Below are positions 5,047-6,322 of a DNA stretch of 6,322 bases, one piece after another; position 1 is the first letter of the stretch; each line of letters opens with the position of its first letter. The DNA lies in assembly GCA_017430945.1 (NCBI GenBank), contig JAFRMB010000065.1:1-6322 (forward strand), written 5' to 3'. The notes below the pieces were generated by a model. It did no database searches and had not been told where the DNA came from. It saw only the letters and a program-made list of their open reading frames with translations. The position numbers were made by a program, and so were the translations under genes. Source of the DNA: Clostridia bacterium. Its GTDB lineage: Bacteria > Bacillota_A > Clostridia > Christensenellales > Aristaeellaceae.

Positions 5047-5757
5047 TCACTTCTTGATCCGCTTGTCCAGCCGCGCGGCCAGGCGGGTGCCGATGGTCTG
5101 GAACAGCTGCACCAGCACGACCAGCACGATCACCGCCATGTACAGCACCGCGTACTTGTAGCGGGAATACCCGGTGGCGATGGCGATCTTGCCCAGCCCG
5201 CCGCCGCCGATGGCGCCGGACATGGCGGTGTAGCCGAGGATGGTGGTGATGGCCAGCGTGAAGTTCGTCACCAGCGACGGCACGGACTCCGGCAGCATCA
5301 CGTAGAATATGATCTGCCAGGTCGAACTGCCCATGCTCTGCGCCATCTCGATGATGTTGGGGTCGAGCTCGCGCAGCGAGGACTCCACCAGGCGCGCCAC
5401 GAACGGAAACGCCGCCACGACCAGCGGCACGATGGAGGCCACCGAGCCGATGGACGTGCCGATGATGGCGCGCGTGAGCGGGATGACCATGACGATCAGG
5501 ATCAGGAAGGGCACCGAGCGCAGGAAGTTGATGATCACATTGATGACCTTCATGAGCCCCTTCGGCATTGGCCGTATGCCGTGCTCGTCGCCCGACACCA
5601 GCAGGATCCCCAGCGGTAGACCGATCACGATGGCGAAGAACGTGGACAGCACCGTCACATAGACCGTCTCCCACAGACCCAGCGGGAATTCGCGCACGGC
5701 GATCTCCCAGGCTTCGGCCAGCTTTTCGGCGGTAAACGCCTTTAAGAACTGATTCAT
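5047..5757 (-). CDS. metI: Methionine ABC transporter permease MetI
   Basis: This 236-aa inner-membrane permease of the D-/L-methionine uptake transporter MetNIQ pairs with the MetN ATPase. Five hydrophobic segments are visible at about 30-55, 72-95, 103-122, 160-180 and 203-222. The cytoplasmic EAA coupling loop that docks on the ATPase is at about 130-160 (IEMAQSMGSS, then LPES). The segment GYTAMSGAIGGGGLGKIA (175-192) is characteristic of MetI-type permeases. E. coli MetI is 217 aa, so the length is typical with a slightly longer N-terminus. The start overlaps the metN stop by four bases (ATGA), and AAGGAGG (complement of 5765-5771) lies 7 bases upstream. No gene follows before the terminator, so the operon ends here without metQ. 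The methionine assignment rests mainly on the NIL domain of its MetN partner and on overall similarity; transport of a related amino acid cannot be excluded. Confidence 0.92.
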   Translation of the reverse strand: MNQFLKAFTAEKLAEAWEIAVREFPLGLWETVYVTVLSTFFAIVIGLPLGILLVSGDEHGIRPMPKGLMKVINVIINFLRSVPFLILIVMVIPLTRAIIGTSIGSVASIVPLVVAAFPFVARLVESSLRELDPNIIEMAQSMGSSTWQIIFYVMLPESVPSLVTNFTLAITTILGYTAMSGAIGGGGLGKIAIATGYSRYKYAVLYMAVIVLVVLVQLFQTIGTRLAARLDKRIKK

Positions 5758-6322
5758 TGCGCCGCCTCCTTCGCCTCATAGGCCATCTCCGCCATCACGG
5801 TCACATTGGGCACGGCGGAGAGGTACTTGATCGCCCGGGCCATCTCATCCGGCCCCCCGGGGATCTCCAGCAGCATGTAGCCGTACTCCCGCTGCCCCAC
5901 CGTGCGGGTGGACGCGCCCAGTATGTTCGGCGCGATGCCGCACTCGATGGCCATCGAACCGATCAGCGGCTTGTCGATCGTCACGGAGCCCTCGAAGATC
6001 AGCCGCACCAGCTGCCCGTAGCCGGAGCCCGTCGGGCCCTCGGACATATCCGGGAACACCAGCGCGCGGGTCGCCGCCGCCTTCGGGCGGGAGAACACCT
6101 GGCTCACGTCGCCCTCCTCCACCACGTGCCCGTGCTCCAGTATGGCCACGCGGTTGCAGATCTCCTGCACCACGCTCATCTGGTGGGTGATCACGATGAC
6201 CGTGATGCCCGTATCGCGGTTGATCTGGCGGATCAGCTCCAGGATCGACTGCGTGGTCTTCGGGTCCAGCGCGCTGGTGGCCTCGTCGCACAGCAGCACG
6301 CGCGGATTGGTCGCCAGCGCAC
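5754..6322 (-). CDS. metN: Methionine ABC transporter ATP-binding protein MetN (3' part, 5' end beyond window)
   Basis: The C-terminal 188 residues of the ATPase that powers methionine import are visible. The open frame runs to the window's right edge, so Walker A, the Q-loop and the LSGGQ signature lie outside. Near the start of the visible part is Walker B with the catalytic glutamate, RVLLCDEATSALDP (7-20), which includes the D-loop. The switch histidine H46 follows in VIVITHQM. A C-terminal NIL domain spans about 103-180 (from QLVRLIFEG to VTVMAEM). In MetN this domain binds methionine in the cytoplasm and inhibits transport when methionine is plentiful. The NIL domain is what separates MetN from other amino-acid ATPases. 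E. coli MetN has 343 aa, so roughly 155 residues are missing here. The stop codon overlaps the metI start by four bases, indicating translational coupling. Confidence 0.93.
   Translation of the reverse strand, partial: ALATNPRVLLCDEATSALDPKTTQSILELIRQINRDTGITVIVITHQMSVVQEICNRVAILEHGHVVEEGDVSQVFSRPKAAATRALVFPDMSEGPTGSGYGQLVRLIFEGSVTIDKPLIGSMAIECGIAPNILGASTRTVGQREYGYMLLEIPGGPDEMARAIKYLSAVPNVTVMAEMAYEAKEAAQ

Noticed and set aside
4691..5779. 362-codon - strand frame across the regulator, terminators and metI
   Set aside because: It runs through strong terminators and two well-supported genes in other frames, and its composition is that of a shadow frame.

Overview
The window is a GC-rich (roughly 60%) chromosomal segment, most likely from a Bacillota (Clostridia-like) bacterium. 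The indications are strong AAGGAGG-type ribosome binding sites, near-consensus SigA promoters (TTGACA-17-TATAAT), a PgcA-type phosphohexomutase, an OhrR-type MarR regulator resembling Bacillus OhrR, and a secreted BIG2-domain protein. No mobile element, CRISPR array, tRNA or rRNA was seen. Genus cannot be named from the sequence alone.

Layout: (1) 1-819 (+) is the 3' part of a phosphoglucomutase/phosphomannomutase gene, closed by an intrinsic terminator. (2) 884-1284 has no gene. It carries a dyad, a good promoter and a ~245-nt leader that can fold into consecutive hairpins, leading into 1285-2556 (+), a secreted protein with Ig-like repeats and a C-terminal OB-fold-like domain. (3) A 16-bp hairpin separates it from a convergent small glyoxalase/VOC gene (2617-2997, -). 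(4) A divergent intergenic region holds the VOC promoter and a perfect-consensus promoter driving a four-gene operon (3215-4886, +): glutathione peroxidase, a four-cysteine TSCPD-domain protein, a short flavodoxin-like protein and an OhrR-type regulator. (5) Three consecutive hairpins (4901-5030) lie between that operon and a convergent methionine ABC transporter operon: metI (5047-5757, -) and the 3' part of metN (5754-6322, -).

The most interesting part is the peroxidase operon. Its promoter overlaps two AATT-centred inverted repeats that resemble operators of OhrR/MarR regulators, and the operon's last gene encodes a protein with the OhrR sensing cysteine and its two partner tyrosines. The simplest model is a self-contained, autoregulated organic-peroxide response: OhrR represses the operon, peroxide oxidises its cysteine, and the operon is released. 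The operon also ties two poorly characterised proteins (the TSCPD protein and the flavodoxin-like protein) to this stress. This regulatory circuit is inferred from sequence and has not been shown experimentally here.

The methionine transporter operon ends after metI with a strong terminator, so no substrate-binding metQ follows it. The phosphohexomutase and the secreted Ig-like protein each appear to be independent transcription units.
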